Positions 1 through 8,662 of a DNA stretch of 64,000 nucleotides are shown here, piece by piece. Origin of the DNA: Bradyrhizobium sp. ISRA464 (GTDB lineage Bacteria > Pseudomonadota > Alphaproteobacteria > Rhizobiales > Xanthobacteraceae); the NCBI RefSeq assembly GCF_029910095.1, contig NZ_CP094526.1, forward strand, positions 8,074,501 through 8,138,500, written 5' to 3'. The first letter of the stretch is position 1. Each line of letters starts with the position of its first letter. The notes below the pieces were generated by a model. It was not told the origin of the DNA and made no database searches. It saw nothing but the letters and a program-made list of their open reading frames with translations. The position numbers and the translations under genes are program-made.

Positions 1-1059
1 GCTCGTTCTTGGCGGTTTCGAAGCTGTCTTCGATGGCCCAGCGATGGCCTTCCACGGATACCAGCTTCTGCATGGACGTGCCCTTGGGGCACCATGTGGA
101 GAAGAAGGCTAAGCTGTTGTCGGCAATATTGCGGCGGATCAGAAGACCTCGGGTCCATTCCCCGGCAAGGTCGTCGTTGTATTCGCCGGCGTCGAGATCG
201 GCCAGCTCAAGATAGGCCCAGTCGTGCCAGCGCGGACCTTTGGTTCCTTCGCCGGACGGCAGGCGGCGCCAGGCCTTCTTGGGAAGGCTCTGCGCGATCG
301 TAGAGGCAGTGCCGGCGACAGGCTGCTGCTTGCCCCAGGAATAGAACACGTGATTGGAAGCAACCCCCAGAACAAGCCTTTGCCCGCCTTGCGCAGCAGG
401 GTTTCGATCGCTCCCGTGCCATACACGCTGTCCGCTGCTACGAACGAGAACGGCACCTTTGCGGCGATCGCGCGAGCGATCATTTGATGCGCGATCCGGG
501 GCTTCGTCGCAAAGCTCACATCGCTCGGGACATGTGCGGCCTTCAGGCGAGCGGGTTCGTCCGTCCATTCCTTTGGCAGGTAGAGCGCCCGATCGATGAA
601 GGCATGGCCATGCCGCGACACATAGGAGGCAAACACTCCGATCTGGCAATTGGTGATCTTGCCCGCCGAGCCAGTGTACTGGCGCGCGACCCCACACGAG
701 GCCTTGCCCTGTTTCAAAAAGCCGGTCTCATCGATGACCAGAACCGCGTCCTCGTCACCCAGCGTTTCCAGCGCGTACTCACGTACAATATCGCGCAGCG
801 CGTCGGCATCCCACTGCCCCCGACCCAGAATCGCCTGCTGGCGCCACGGGCCTGGATCGCCAGCCGCTTCCGCCCGCATCCAACCCGTCTTGCGCGGCTC
901 GTTGCCCAACAGTCCGTCGAGAAATTGCCCCGCCGAGGCCGCGACCCGCTCTTGCGTAAACAGCGGACGGATGCGTTGCTTGGCATCTCGCAACGACGAA
1001 GCCCACAGCGTCAGCGTATCCTCAACCGACGCGCCACCAATCATCAGATCCCGAATCAT
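1..1059 (-). pseudogene. IS701-family transposase, frameshifted
   Basis: This would be the DDE transposase of the element. The N-terminal part contains VIDETGF and, further on, AADSVYG, which fit the first two acidic positions of the catalytic core. After KAGKG, near base 382, the frame is lost: the same strand in the next frame continues as a transposase, with VLGVASNHVFYSWGK, later HDWAYLELADLDAGEY, and at the window edge GHRWAIEDSFETAKNE. One missing base explains the break. As read, the first frame runs on to a stop near 139 with meaningless residues. The copy is therefore probably inactive unless helped by a related transposase or programmed slippage. The C-terminal end lies outside the window. 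Confidence 0.85.
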
Positions 1060-1104
1060 GGTCGCCCATAGATTCAGAACCTTCAGGAAGATGCAACTGT
1101 AATG
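1..1104 (-). mobile_element. IS701-type insertion sequence, partial
   Basis: This is the transposase-start end of an insertion sequence; the other end lies before the window. The transposase resembles the IS701 family of DDE enzymes. The element appears to stop at about base 1104, directly before CTAG at 1105-1108. IS701 elements are known for short YTAR-type targets, which CTAG fits, and the reading frame that follows is a headless DUF2855 protein. The boundary is inferred from that junction; the second terminal repeat and target copy are outside the window and were not seen. Confidence 0.7.
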
Positions 1105-1758
1105 CTAGGCGACTACCAGGCGCTGCTGCGGCCATTGTTCATGCTGTCGTTCCTGGTCGATGACTTCCTGGCCGAGAACGCGTTCTACGGCGCGCGCAGC
1201 GTCATCCTGTCGTCGGCCTCGAGCAAGACGGCATTCGGTCTCGCCCACCTCCTGCACACGCAGCGCCCGGGCCTTCGCGTGATCGGACTGACTTCGCCGG
1301 GCAATGTCGATTTCGTTGCCTCGCTCGGCTGCTACGACGAGATCGTCACCTACGACCACGTCACCGCGATGCCGTCGGAGCCTGTCGCCTATGTCGACAT
1401 GGCCGGCAGCAGCGCGCTGCGCGAGACGCTGCATCGGCACTTCGGCGTGCAGATGGTCTATTCCGGCCGGGTCGGGCTGACCCATCGCGCCAGCCATCCG
1501 GACGGACCCGCCCTGCCCGGCGCCAAGCCGGTCTGGTTCTTCGCCCCCGACCAGATCCGCAAGCGCGCTAAGGAATGGGGACCGGGCGGCATCGAGCAGC
1601 GGTTCGGCGCGGCCTGGGCTGGGCTGGTGCCGCGGCTGCCGGAGTGGCTCGAGGTGATAGAGCGGCGCGGACCGGCCGCGGTGCGAGAGGCGTATCTCGA
1701 TACCCTGCAAGGCCGCGTTCCGCCGAAGCAAGGTCTAATCCTGTCGCTGGCCGAATAG
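1102..1758 (+). pseudogene. DUF2855 family protein, 5'-truncated by the insertion sequence
   Basis: The 218 codons match the C-terminal part of DUF2855 proteins, which are normally about 350-370 residues and related to the medium-chain dehydrogenase fold. RPLFMLSFLVDDFL at the start and VILSSASSKTAFGLAHLL, a nucleotide-binding-like stretch, are typical. The first ATG lies exactly at the inferred end of the insertion sequence, so it is probably fortuitous, and about 150 N-terminal residues are missing. No ribosome site is evident. The gene was probably part of the locus continuing into the flavoprotein and NHL protein downstream. Function of the family is not established. Confidence 0.75.
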
Positions 1759-1816
1759 GCGGCATCCCGTCACGCGCGTTCCGCAAGGCGGCGAAATGGG
1801 TATAGGCTTTGGCTAA

Positions 1817-3643
1817 GTGAATGCCGCCCAGACGGCCGATGACGAGAAACGCCCGATGCTCGACAAGACGGACGACATTTCGGTTTCCGCCGACAATTGG
1901 CTTGTGCAGTTCGAGGACGCGCTGGCAAGCCCCGACGATGTGCTGCTGAAGCCACTGTTCCATCCCGACAGCTACTGGCGCGACGTGCTGGCGCTGAGCT
2001 GGAACATCCAGACCGTCAATCGCGCATTTGCGATCCTCGAGGAACTGCCCGCGCATGCGCGGCGCAGCGCGCCATACAACTTCCGCATCGACGCCGGTCG
2101 TGCGGCGCCGCGGCGGGTGATGCGCGCCGGCACGCAGGCGATCGAGGCGATCTTCAAGTTCGAGACGTCCGTTGGCCGTGGCCACGGCATCGTGCGGCTG
2201 GTTCCCGATGCTGCCGACGACAACCGGCTGAAGGCCTGGACGCTGCTCACCGCGCTTGAGGAGTTCAAGGGCTTTGAGGAGCAGCAGGGCCACACGCGGC
2301 CGCGCGGGCAGGCCTATTCCCGCGACTTCCGCGGACCCAACTGGCTCGACCAGCGCAAGACGTCCGCCGAATATGCCGACCGCGATCCTGATGTGCTGGT
2401 GGTCGGCGGCGGACAGGCGGGGCTCGCGATCGCGGCACGGCTCAAACAGCTCGGCGTCGACACGCTGATCGTCGACCGCGAGGCGCGTATCGGCGACAAT
2501 TGGCGCAAGCGCTATCACGCGCTGACCCTGCACAACCAGGTGCAAGTCAATCACCTGCCCTATATGCCGTTCCCGCCGAACTGGCCGGTCTATATTCCGA
2601 AGGACAAGCTCGCCAACTGGTTCGAAGCTTACGTCGACGCCATGGAGCTAAACTTCTGGACCGGCACCGAATTCGCGGGCGGCAGCTATGACGACGCAAA
2701 GGGACGCTGGAACATCGAACTGCGCCGCACGGACGGCACGACGCGCAGAATGCAACCGCGCCATGTCGTGATGGCGACCGGCGTCAGCGGCATTCCGAAC
2801 TTGCCCGAAATTCCCGCACTGAAGAACTTTGCCGGCAAGGTCATGCATTCCAGCCGCTATGAGGACGGCGAGGACTGGCATGGCAAGCACGCGCTCGTGA
2901 TCGGCACCGGCAACAGCGGCCACGACATCGCGCAGGATTTGCATTCGTCCGGCGCCGAGGTCACGCTGGTGCAGCGCTCCTCGACCCTGATCACCAATAT
3001 CGAGCCGTCGGCGCAGCTCGCTTATGCCGCCTACAACGAGGGCACGCTCGAGGACAACGATTTGATCGCGACCTCGATGCCGCTCGTGCTCGCCAGGCGC
3101 AGCCACGTGCTGATGACCGAACGGTCGAAGGAGCTCGACAAGCCGCTGCTCGACCGCCTCGCCCGTGTCGGATTCAAGCTCGATTTCGGCGACGGCGGCA
3201 CCGGCTGGCAGTTCAAATACCTCACCCGCGGCGGCGGCTATTACTTCAATGTCGGCTGCTCCGATCTCGTCGCGAGCGGCGCGATCAGGCTCAAACAGTT
3301 TACCGACATCGAGACCTTCGTGCCCGAGGGCGCGCGGCTGAAGAGTGGCGAGACGGTTGCGGCCGACCTCATCGTGCTCGCGACCGGTTACCGGCCGCAG
3401 GAAGAGCTGGTGAAAAAACTGTTCGGCGAGGCGATGGCCGCGAAGGTCGGCCCGATCTGGGGCTTCGGCGACGGCCAGGAGCTCCGCAACATGTACACCC
3501 GCACGCCGCAGCCCGGGCTGTGGTTCATCGCCGGCAGCCTCGCGCAATGCCGCATCAACTCGCAATACCTCGCGCTGCAGATCAAGGCGATCGAGGCCGG
3601 CCTGTTGCCGCGCGACGTCGGGCCGCGCGCCGAGTTTCCCTAA
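1817..3643 (+). CDS. FAD/NAD(P)-dependent monooxygenase (flavin-containing monooxygenase type)
   Basis: This is a 608-residue flavoprotein. Residues about 20-170 look like an NTF2-type fold often fused to such enzymes. The FAD-binding Rossmann motif VVGGGQAGLA lies at about 194-203 and the NADPH-binding motif VIGTGNSGHD at about 361-370. LATGYRP near the C terminus is the usual motif of this class. Such enzymes use NADPH and O2 to oxygenate small organic substrates; the substrate cannot be read from the sequence. A GTG start was chosen because it begins the frame; an ATG at 1856 is the alternative. The NHL-repeat gene follows 120 bases downstream on the same strand and probably belongs to the same pathway. 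Confidence 0.85.
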   Translation: MNAAQTADDEKRPMLDKTDDISVSADNWLVQFEDALASPDDVLLKPLFHPDSYWRDVLALSWNIQTVNRAFAILEELPAHARRSAPYNFRIDAGRAAPRRVMRAGTQAIEAIFKFETSVGRGHGIVRLVPDAADDNRLKAWTLLTALEEFKGFEEQQGHTRPRGQAYSRDFRGPNWLDQRKTSAEYADRDPDVLVVGGGQAGLAIAARLKQLGVDTLIVDREARIGDNWRKRYHALTLHNQVQVNHLPYMPFPPNWPVYIPKDKLANWFEAYVDAMELNFWTGTEFAGGSYDDAKGRWNIELRRTDGTTRRMQPRHVVMATGVSGIPNLPEIPALKNFAGKVMHSSRYEDGEDWHGKHALVIGTGNSGHDIAQDLHSSGAEVTLVQRSSTLITNIEPSAQLAYAAYNEGTLEDNDLIATSMPLVLARRSHVLMTERSKELDKPLLDRLARVGFKLDFGDGGTGWQFKYLTRGGGYYFNVGCSDLVASGAIRLKQFTDIETFVPEGARLKSGETVAADLIVLATGYRPQEELVKKLFGEAMAAKVGPIWGFGDGQELRNMYTRTPQPGLWFIAGSLAQCRINSQYLALQIKAIEAGLLPRDVGPRAEFP

Positions 3644-3763
3644 ACCCGCGACCGGTTCGGGAGGGTCGCGCAACGACGAACAATGGTGCGCACTTGCGCA
3701 CCTGAGAATCTCGAGGTTCCGGGTTCGCTTCGCGCCCGGAACAAGGCCCCAGGGAGAAACGAT

Positions 3764-4735
3764 ATGACTGCCATCCTCGGCACCGGCGAGCATCGCTACC
3801 GCGCGGTGGAGAATTTCGCGAAGCTGCCCGACGGCTGGAGCTTGACCGACGTCGCGTCCGTCGCGGTCGACAGCAAGGACCGCATCTATGTCTTCAACCG
3901 CGGCGCCCATCCGATGGTGGTGCTCGACCGCGAGGGCAACTTCATCCGAAGTTGGGGCGAAGGCGTGTTCTCGCGCGCCCACGGCCTGCATATCGACGCC
4001 GCCGACAATCTCTATTGCACCGATGATGGCGACCACACTGTGCGCAAGTGCTCTGTTGACGGCAAGGTGCTGCTGACGATCGGCATCCCGAACAAGCCCG
4101 CGCCGTTCATGAGCGGCGAGCCGTTCCACCGTTGCACCCATACGGCCCTCTCGCCGAAGGGCGAGATCTATGTCTCGGACGGCTACGGCAACGCCTGCGT
4201 CCACAAATACACGCCGGACGGCAGGCTGATCAAAACCTGGGGCGAGCCCGGCACCGATCCCGGCCAGTTCAACATCGTGCACAACATCGCGACCGACGCC
4301 GACGGTTGGGTCTATGTCGCCGACCGCGAGAACCACCGCGTGCAGGTGTTCGACGGCAACGGCAAATACGAGACGCAGTGGAACAATCTGCACCGGCCCT
4401 GCGCGCTCTGCTGCTGTGGGAGCGGCAAGCGGCCGAACTTCGTCATCGGCGAGCTCGGCCCCGGCATGGCCGTCAACCGCAAGGTGCCCAATCTCGGCCC
4501 GCGGCTGTCGATCGTCGACGCCAAGGGCAACCGCATCGCCCGCCTAGGCGGCGAGCACGGTCCAGGCGTGGAGAGTGGAAAATTCCTGGCGCCGCACGGC
4601 ATCGCGCTCGATTCACGAGGCGACATCTATGTCGGCGAGGTCGGCGTCACCGACTGGAAGACCAGCTTTCCGGATACCGAGATGCCGGCGGCGGTGCGCG
4701 TGACGCGCTGCTTGCAGAAGCTGGAGAAGGTTTGA
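3764..4735 (+). CDS. NHL-repeat beta-propeller protein
   Basis: The 323-residue protein consists of NHL/SMP-30-like blades, for example SVAVDSKDRIYVFNRG, HNIATDADGWVYVADREN and HGIALDSRGDIYVGEVG. It resembles the proteins often labelled peptidyl-alpha-hydroxyglycine alpha-amidating lyase-like in proteobacteria. There is no clear signal peptide. The ATG at 3764 follows AGGGAGAAACGAT, a good ribosome site, and is preferred to an in-frame ATG at 3683 that has none. The position after the flavoprotein suggests a role in the same catabolic step, perhaps as a lactonase or hydrolase; this is inference. Confidence 0.8.
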   Translation: MTAILGTGEHRYRAVENFAKLPDGWSLTDVASVAVDSKDRIYVFNRGAHPMVVLDREGNFIRSWGEGVFSRAHGLHIDAADNLYCTDDGDHTVRKCSVDGKVLLTIGIPNKPAPFMSGEPFHRCTHTALSPKGEIYVSDGYGNACVHKYTPDGRLIKTWGEPGTDPGQFNIVHNIATDADGWVYVADRENHRVQVFDGNGKYETQWNNLHRPCALCCCGSGKRPNFVIGELGPGMAVNRKVPNLGPRLSIVDAKGNRIARLGGEHGPGVESGKFLAPHGIALDSRGDIYVGEVGVTDWKTSFPDTEMPAAVRVTRCLQKLEKV

Positions 4736-4759
4736 GCGCAATCGTCCCGCGCTGCTCCG

Positions 4760-6523
4760 TCAAACCTCGCCGATCACCTCGCGCCGGCGCTGCTCCGATT
4801 CTTCCGCATAACGCCGCATCGCATGCGCCTCGGTGAGCAGGCCGATCGGCCGGCGGTCGCCGTCGCCCTCGACCACGGCAAGCGACTCCGCCTCGGCGGC
4901 ATCGAACACCGCGATCGCTTCCTGGATGTTCATCACCGGATGCAGCACCACATCCGCGTAGCGCAGGATGGACGCAAGCCCCTTGTCGGCCGCTATATCG
5001 GGCGCATGAGCGTCCGCGACCAGGGCCAATCCCGCGTAACACCCCTGACCATCGACCGCGACGACCTGCGTCTTCGAGCCCGGCGGGAATTTCTCGCGGA
5101 ACAGCTTGATCGGCATCGCGGCATCCACCGTCGCCATGTCCTGCCGCATCATCTTGCCGACGGTGAGATCGCGGATCCAGCCGACATCGGCGGCGCTGCG
5201 AATGGTCTCGCCGCGCAGATGCAGCCGCCAGGTCGCGAATGAATAGCCGAACAGTTCGCGCGTGATCATGGTCGAGATGATGACCGCGGCCAGCACCGCG
5301 GCGGAGAGCCACAGATTGCCGGTCGATTCCAGCGCGATGAACGACATCGTCAGCGGACCGCCGATCACCGAGGCCGACAACGCGCTCATGCCGATCACCG
5401 CATAGGCGTTGGGATCAAGGCTCAGTCCCGGCCACACGACGTCGACGCCGGCGGCGAACAGGCGGCCGCCCAGCGCGCCCATGAACAGCGTGGCGAAGAA
5501 CAATCCGCCGCGGAAGCCGGTGCCGAGCGAGACGATGGAAGCCAGGGCCTTCAGCACGAAGATGCCGGCGATGACGGCGAGCGGCATCGCCACGATGCCC
5601 GCGACATGCAGCGCGCCGTGGCCGGACGACATCACCTGCGGCGTCACCAGCGCCATCGCGCCGACGACAAGCCCGCCCAGCGCCGGCCGCAGCGGCGACC
5701 AAAGCCGGATCTTCGTGAGCAGCCTCTCGCACAGCGTTACCCCGCGCATGATCGCAATGCCGGTCAGGGCTGCGATGATGCCGAGCAGCGTGGCGATCGC
5801 GATATCGCGCCCGAGCAGATCGCCGACGGTGCCGACGCCAACGCCGAGTGGCAGCAGCGCGAAGGCATGGGCGACGAAATAGCCGGTGACCGCGGCCACG
5901 CCGACCGGGGTCAGGCTGGCCGGCGTATAGCCGCCGATCACAAGTTCGAAAGCATAGAAGGCCCCCGCCAGCGGCGCGCCGAACGCGCCGGCGATCGCCG
6001 CCGCCGCGCCGCATCCGACCATGATTCGCTGGTCGTTGCGGCGGAGGTGGAAGCCGCGGCCGAGCGAGGCGGCCAGGCCGCTGGCGAGCTGGGTGTAGCC
6101 CGCCTCGAGCCCGACCGAGGCGCCGACACCGCTCGACCAGATCGTCTGCAGCGCCACGATCACGCTGCCGCGGAACGACATCCGCCCGCCATAGAGCGCG
6201 TTGGCCTCGATCGGGTCGATCTCGCGCGCCGGGCGGACCCGGAGCAGCAGGAGAAACGCGATGCCCAGCAACAGTCCGCCGACCCCTGGAACCACGATCG
6301 CCCGCAGCGGATCGATGCTCGGCTGGCTCGACAGCCGCTCACCCCACGGCAAATTGAACAGCACGGCATGCAGCATTGTGACCAGTCCGCTCATGGTCGC
6401 CACCACGAGCCCACCCACGGCCCCGATCAGCGCGGCCAGCACCACCAGGCTTGTTTCGTGCGCGCGCACGAATGCGCGCAGCCGGCGCGGCGCCTCTATA
6501 TAGCTGGACGTCGTGGTCGTCAT
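4760..6523 (-). CDS. ClC-type chloride channel/antiporter with C-terminal CBS pair
   Basis: This 587-residue membrane protein has the ClC fold followed by two CBS domains at about 450-580. GVGASVGLEAGYTQL at about 132-146 corresponds to the conserved GREGP region, and E140 would be the gating glutamate. GTGFRGGLFFATLFMGALGG matches the later selectivity-filter helix. The first filter motif, normally GSGIP, is replaced by a stretch around REIDPIEANAL at 100-110, so the usual serine is absent. The protein probably moves anions across the inner membrane, with CBS domains sensing adenine nucleotides. It is transcribed alone, convergent with the NHL gene. Confidence 0.87.
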   Translation of the reverse strand: MTTTTSSYIEAPRRLRAFVRAHETSLVVLAALIGAVGGLVVATMSGLVTMLHAVLFNLPWGERLSSQPSIDPLRAIVVPGVGGLLLGIAFLLLLRVRPAREIDPIEANALYGGRMSFRGSVIVALQTIWSSGVGASVGLEAGYTQLASGLAASLGRGFHLRRNDQRIMVGCGAAAAIAGAFGAPLAGAFYAFELVIGGYTPASLTPVGVAAVTGYFVAHAFALLPLGVGVGTVGDLLGRDIAIATLLGIIAALTGIAIMRGVTLCERLLTKIRLWSPLRPALGGLVVGAMALVTPQVMSSGHGALHVAGIVAMPLAVIAGIFVLKALASIVSLGTGFRGGLFFATLFMGALGGRLFAAGVDVVWPGLSLDPNAYAVIGMSALSASVIGGPLTMSFIALESTGNLWLSAAVLAAVIISTMITRELFGYSFATWRLHLRGETIRSAADVGWIRDLTVGKMMRQDMATVDAAMPIKLFREKFPPGSKTQVVAVDGQGCYAGLALVADAHAPDIAADKGLASILRYADVVLHPVMNIQEAIAVFDAAEAESLAVVEGDGDRRPIGLLTEAHAMRRYAEESEQRRREVIGEV

Positions 6524-6716
6524 CGGCAGGATCCGTCGTGGCCCACAAAGGCCTCCTGGCTCCCTTTAGCGGGCCTGACGGGCCGGATGCAATCGGGGCA
6601 GGAACATGGCAAGCGCAGGGCGGATAAGCCGAGCAACGCTCTTCACAATCCCGTCACGCTGCCTGTAGTATGTGAGTGCATGCTGCTTCGCAGCTAATGG
6701 GAGTCAGGAGCGTTAT

Positions 6717-7274
6717 TTGAACGCACATGTCTCGCAAGGCGGATGGCCGGTCCTGGTGCTGAACGCGGACTTCCGGCCGCTGAGTTACTACCCGCTGTCG
6801 CTCTGGTCCTGGCAGGACGCGATCAAGGCGGTGTTCCTCGATCGTGTCAACATCGTCGAGTATTACGACAGGGCGGTACGAAGTCCTTCCTTCGAAATCC
6901 AGCTGCCGAGCGTCGTATCCCTCAAGTCCTTCGTTAAGCCGAGCACCCACCCCGCCTTCACCCGCTTCAACGTCTTCCTCCGCGACCGCTTCGTCTGCCA
7001 ATACTGTCTCTCGGCCGACGACCTCACCTTCGATCACATCATTCCGCGCAGCAAGGGTGGCCAGACCACCTGGGAGAACGTCGTCGCCGCCTGCTCGCCC
7101 TGCAATCTGCGCAAGGGGAATTTGACGCCGCAGCAGGCCAAGATGTTTCCGAAGCAGACGCCCTACGCCCCGACGGTGCACCAACTCCACCGCAACGGCC
7201 GGCTGTTTCCGCCGAACTACCTGCACGAAAGCTGGCTCGACTATCTCTACTGGGATACGGAGCTCGATCCGTAG
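6717..7274 (+). CDS. HNH endonuclease
   Basis: The 185-residue protein carries an HNH nuclease domain. CQYC at 94-97 and CSPCN at 126-130 form a zinc-binding pair of knuckles, and FDHIIPRSKGG at 105-115 holds the catalytic DH. Many alphaproteobacteria carry one such housekeeping-like HNH protein of unknown role. A TTG start at 6717 was chosen because CAGGAG lies six bases before it and translation then begins MNAHVSQGGWPVLVLNADF, the usual start of this family; an ATG at 6672 in the same frame lacks a ribosome site. Nothing around it suggests a restriction system or phage. Confidence 0.83.
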   Translation: MNAHVSQGGWPVLVLNADFRPLSYYPLSLWSWQDAIKAVFLDRVNIVEYYDRAVRSPSFEIQLPSVVSLKSFVKPSTHPAFTRFNVFLRDRFVCQYCLSADDLTFDHIIPRSKGGQTTWENVVAACSPCNLRKGNLTPQQAKMFPKQTPYAPTVHQLHRNGRLFPPNYLHESWLDYLYWDTELDP

Positions 7275-7426
7275 TGCTTGGATCAAGGCTTCGGATCGAC
7301 GACGAGGCTATTGTCGCTCACCTCATGAATGCGTCAAACATTCCGTAAGACGGTCACGGTTTCCTTGCAGGCGGCATGGGCATGCCGCGAACGGCATGCG
7401 CGAAGACGCCCTGGCGGCTTTCTCCA

Positions 7427-8662
7427 CTATTGCGCAGCGGCAGTCTCGCCATTTGCATCGCCGTCCTTGATCGGCATGCCATCGGCAATGTCAATTGGCG
7501 GGTTCAGTATGACCCGTTCGCCCGCATTGAGACCCTGCTTGACCTCGACCTCAGCCCCATTGTCCGCTTCAAGCTCGATGTGGCGCACATGTGCGCGACC
7601 GCCTGCGGCAACCGCAATGCTGAGGCCCCGCTCATCGAAGATCACCGCTTCAGCCGGCACGATGATCGCGGGCCGCCTGCGGGGAACACTGAACCGGACC
7701 GTGCAGTAAAGGCCGGGATGAAGCGTGCCGTCAGCGTTGTCGATGTCGACTTCCGTCAACAGGGTCCGTGTACCGGCCTGCAGAGCGTTGGCATTGCGGG
7801 AGATCGTTCCCCGGAACGTCCGCCCCGGAATCTCCGGGACGATGACGTCGGCTTCTGCACCGTCCTTGATCGCGAGCGCGGCGTCCTGTGGTACGTAAGA
7901 CTGGACCCGCAGAGTATTGGTGCGCGCGATCGAAAACAATGGCGAGCCGGTTGCAGTATCCGCAGTCACCAGGCTGCCGACATCGACCTGACGGGAGGTG
8001 ATGATGCCGTCGAAGGGCGCGGTCACGCGCTCGAAGCCCGTGAGTTGCTCAAGCCGCGAGACTTGCGCCTGTTGGGCGGTGAGATTGGCTGTGGCGACGC
8101 GGACTGCCGCCGACTGCGCCGCGAACGACAGGCGGTCAGTATCTCCCTGCTGCTCTGATTGCCAGCCCTGCCCCACAAGGCGGGATGTCCGCTCATTGTT
8201 TGAACGTGCGAGTTGCTCGTTGGCGCGCGCCTGTTCCAGCGCGGCTTCGAGTTGGGTCATCTGCGCCCGCGCCTGAACCAGCTGCTGGTCAAGGTCAGGC
8301 GCTGCTATTGTCACCAGGAGATCGCCGGCGTGCACACGACTGCCGATGTCGACCCTGCGCTCTTTGATGTATCCCGTCGCCCGCGCAAACAGCGTGGCGC
8401 TTTCGAACGCCTCCGTCGTGCCCGTCAGACTGAACGTTCTCGGGTTGGTTGTCGCACTGATCGACCTGGTGCGCACCGTCGGGACCATGTTCTGCTCATG
8501 CTTCAATGTTTGCTGAGCCATCGCACTGGTTTGCCCGCGCTGCCAGGCACCGTAGCAGACGAGACCGACGATCAGCACAACCGCGGCCAACAGAGCGCCC
8601 CAGGTGACGCGGCGCCGCCGCCCGGATTGGGCGTTATCGGGCTGCCGTCCGGGCCCGCTCAT
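7427..8662 (-). CDS. RND efflux periplasmic adaptor (membrane fusion protein)
   Basis: The 411-residue protein has one N-terminal membrane segment at about 19-40, a lipoyl half-motif (VDIGSRVHAGDLLVTIAAP), a long coiled-coil hairpin around residues 125-200, then the second lipoyl half and beta-barrel domains (APFDGIITSRQVDVGSLV). These are the parts of an adaptor linking an inner-membrane RND pump to an outer-membrane duct. Its ATG overlaps the stop of the pump gene by four bases, so the two are translationally coupled. No outer-membrane factor gene is nearby. The substrate is not known. Confidence 0.9.
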   Translation of the reverse strand: MSGPGRQPDNAQSGRRRRVTWGALLAAVVLIVGLVCYGAWQRGQTSAMAQQTLKHEQNMVPTVRTRSISATTNPRTFSLTGTTEAFESATLFARATGYIKERRVDIGSRVHAGDLLVTIAAPDLDQQLVQARAQMTQLEAALEQARANEQLARSNNERTSRLVGQGWQSEQQGDTDRLSFAAQSAAVRVATANLTAQQAQVSRLEQLTGFERVTAPFDGIITSRQVDVGSLVTADTATGSPLFSIARTNTLRVQSYVPQDAALAIKDGAEADVIVPEIPGRTFRGTISRNANALQAGTRTLLTEVDIDNADGTLHPGLYCTVRFSVPRRRPAIIVPAEAVIFDERGLSIAVAAGGRAHVRHIELEADNGAEVEVKQGLNAGERVILNPPIDIADGMPIKDGDANGETAAAQ

